From the NCBI GenBank assembly GCA_020722745.1, contig DYKF01000009.1, positions 1 to 34,574 on the forward strand: a stretch of 34,574 bases of DNA, given 5' to 3'. The notes below the pieces were generated by a model, which saw nothing but the letters and a program-made list of their open reading frames with translations, did not search any database and was not told the origin of the DNA. The stretch's first letter is position 1; the number at the start of each line of letters is the position of its first letter. Origin of the DNA: Caldithrix sp. (GTDB lineage: Bacteria > Spirochaetota > Leptospiria > Turneriellales > Turneriellaceae). This document shows positions 34,193 to 34,574 of this stretch, in pieces. The position numbers and the translations under genes were made by a program.

Positions 34193-34574
34193 TTTTTATT
34201 TGAAGAGTAACTGTAAAGACGTTTTAACAAGCCTTGAATATCGGGCGGGGCTGTGCGGCAGAAAGCGTATTAAAGTGCGAAGGTCGTCAGAGGGGAGGCC
34301 CTTCGGGCGGATACGGATTACCAAAAGACAAAGCAAAGACCCAGAAAGGCAACCGTTCTATTAAATCTTTATTAATAGGATAAAATTAAGGTGCTTATTA
34401 TATCCAGCAAAATAATTTTCCGCTGGCGATTCTTTCTTCGCAAAGCGGTCAATAAAAAGCAGATTCTTTATACAGATAATTTTTTTACTAACAAATAAAT
34501 TTCGTTCGCAAAAGTGTGATTTGACAATTCCGACACGCGCTTACCTTAAGGCAACCTTCTAATCTTCCAGAATA
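34193..34574. other. AT-rich intergenic region upstream of trpB
   Basis: No gene is seen to the window edge. The stretch should contain the trpB promoter, but no -35/-10 pair on the minus strand is convincing (TACAGT near 34209-34214 with a poor -35 is the best). On the plus strand a perfect TTGACA at 34521-34526 lacks a good -10. No attenuator-like leader peptide with tandem Trp codons is visible. Confidence 0.45.

Noticed and set aside
34521-34574. Promoter for a plus-strand gene beyond the window
   Set aside because: TTGACA is perfect, but no acceptable -10 box lies 15-19 bases downstream.

Overview
The window looks like a chromosomal piece of a Gram-negative spirochaete-type bacterium, most likely from the order Leptospirales. 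LpxC, LptF/G, a FadL-type porin and a periplasmic HtrA protease point to an LPS-bearing outer membrane. A cbb3-oxidase assembly pair and a long NADH dehydrogenase cluster point to aerobic respiration. The adenylosuccinate synthetase has the variant GDEGKAK loop that I recall from Leptospira. The taxon is inferred from gene content only; no rRNA gene is present.

Layout. (1) Bases 1-3050 are sparse and repeat-rich: a FadL/OmpP1-type outer-membrane protein gene and an N-terminally truncated prohibitin remnant lie between two hairpin-rich zones that share a 38-bp inverted repeat (37/38 identical). (2) Bases 3054-5890 (+) hold two AT-rich unknown genes with a 4-nt overlap, a lipoate ligase-like gene and a receiver/histidine-kinase-like protein without a phosphoacceptor His. 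(3) Bases 5879-6784 (-) are lpxC; 6839-8255 (+) are plsY, a small exported protein and cutA. (4) Bases 8214-11607 (-) form an operon of a rhomboid-like membrane protein, ccoS and ccoI. (5) Bases 11827-16265 (+) form a signalling operon: a CheA kinase with a C-terminal CheC/CheX-type phosphatase domain, a CheY, and a REC-REC-PilZ protein. (6) From 34192 down to 16276 all genes are on the minus strand: trpB, a STAS antagonist, purA, pgsA, nuoC-D-E-F-H-J-K-L-M-N, an HtrA protease, coaX, a small lipoprotein and an LptF/G permease.

How the genes work together. The kinase operon encodes, in one transcript, a phosphodonor, a likely phosphatase, a diffusible receiver and a probable c-di-GMP-binding output protein; this is the most unusual system here. 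The nuo cluster encodes much of complex I but lacks nuoA, nuoB, nuoG and nuoI within the window. The envelope genes (lpxC, plsY, pgsA, lptF/G, htrA) and cofactor genes (coaX, lplA) are housekeeping. Convergent gene pairs abut or overlap with no visible terminator, and two divergent genes around 11.6-11.8 kb have -10 boxes only 5 nt from their ATG, suggesting leaderless transcripts.
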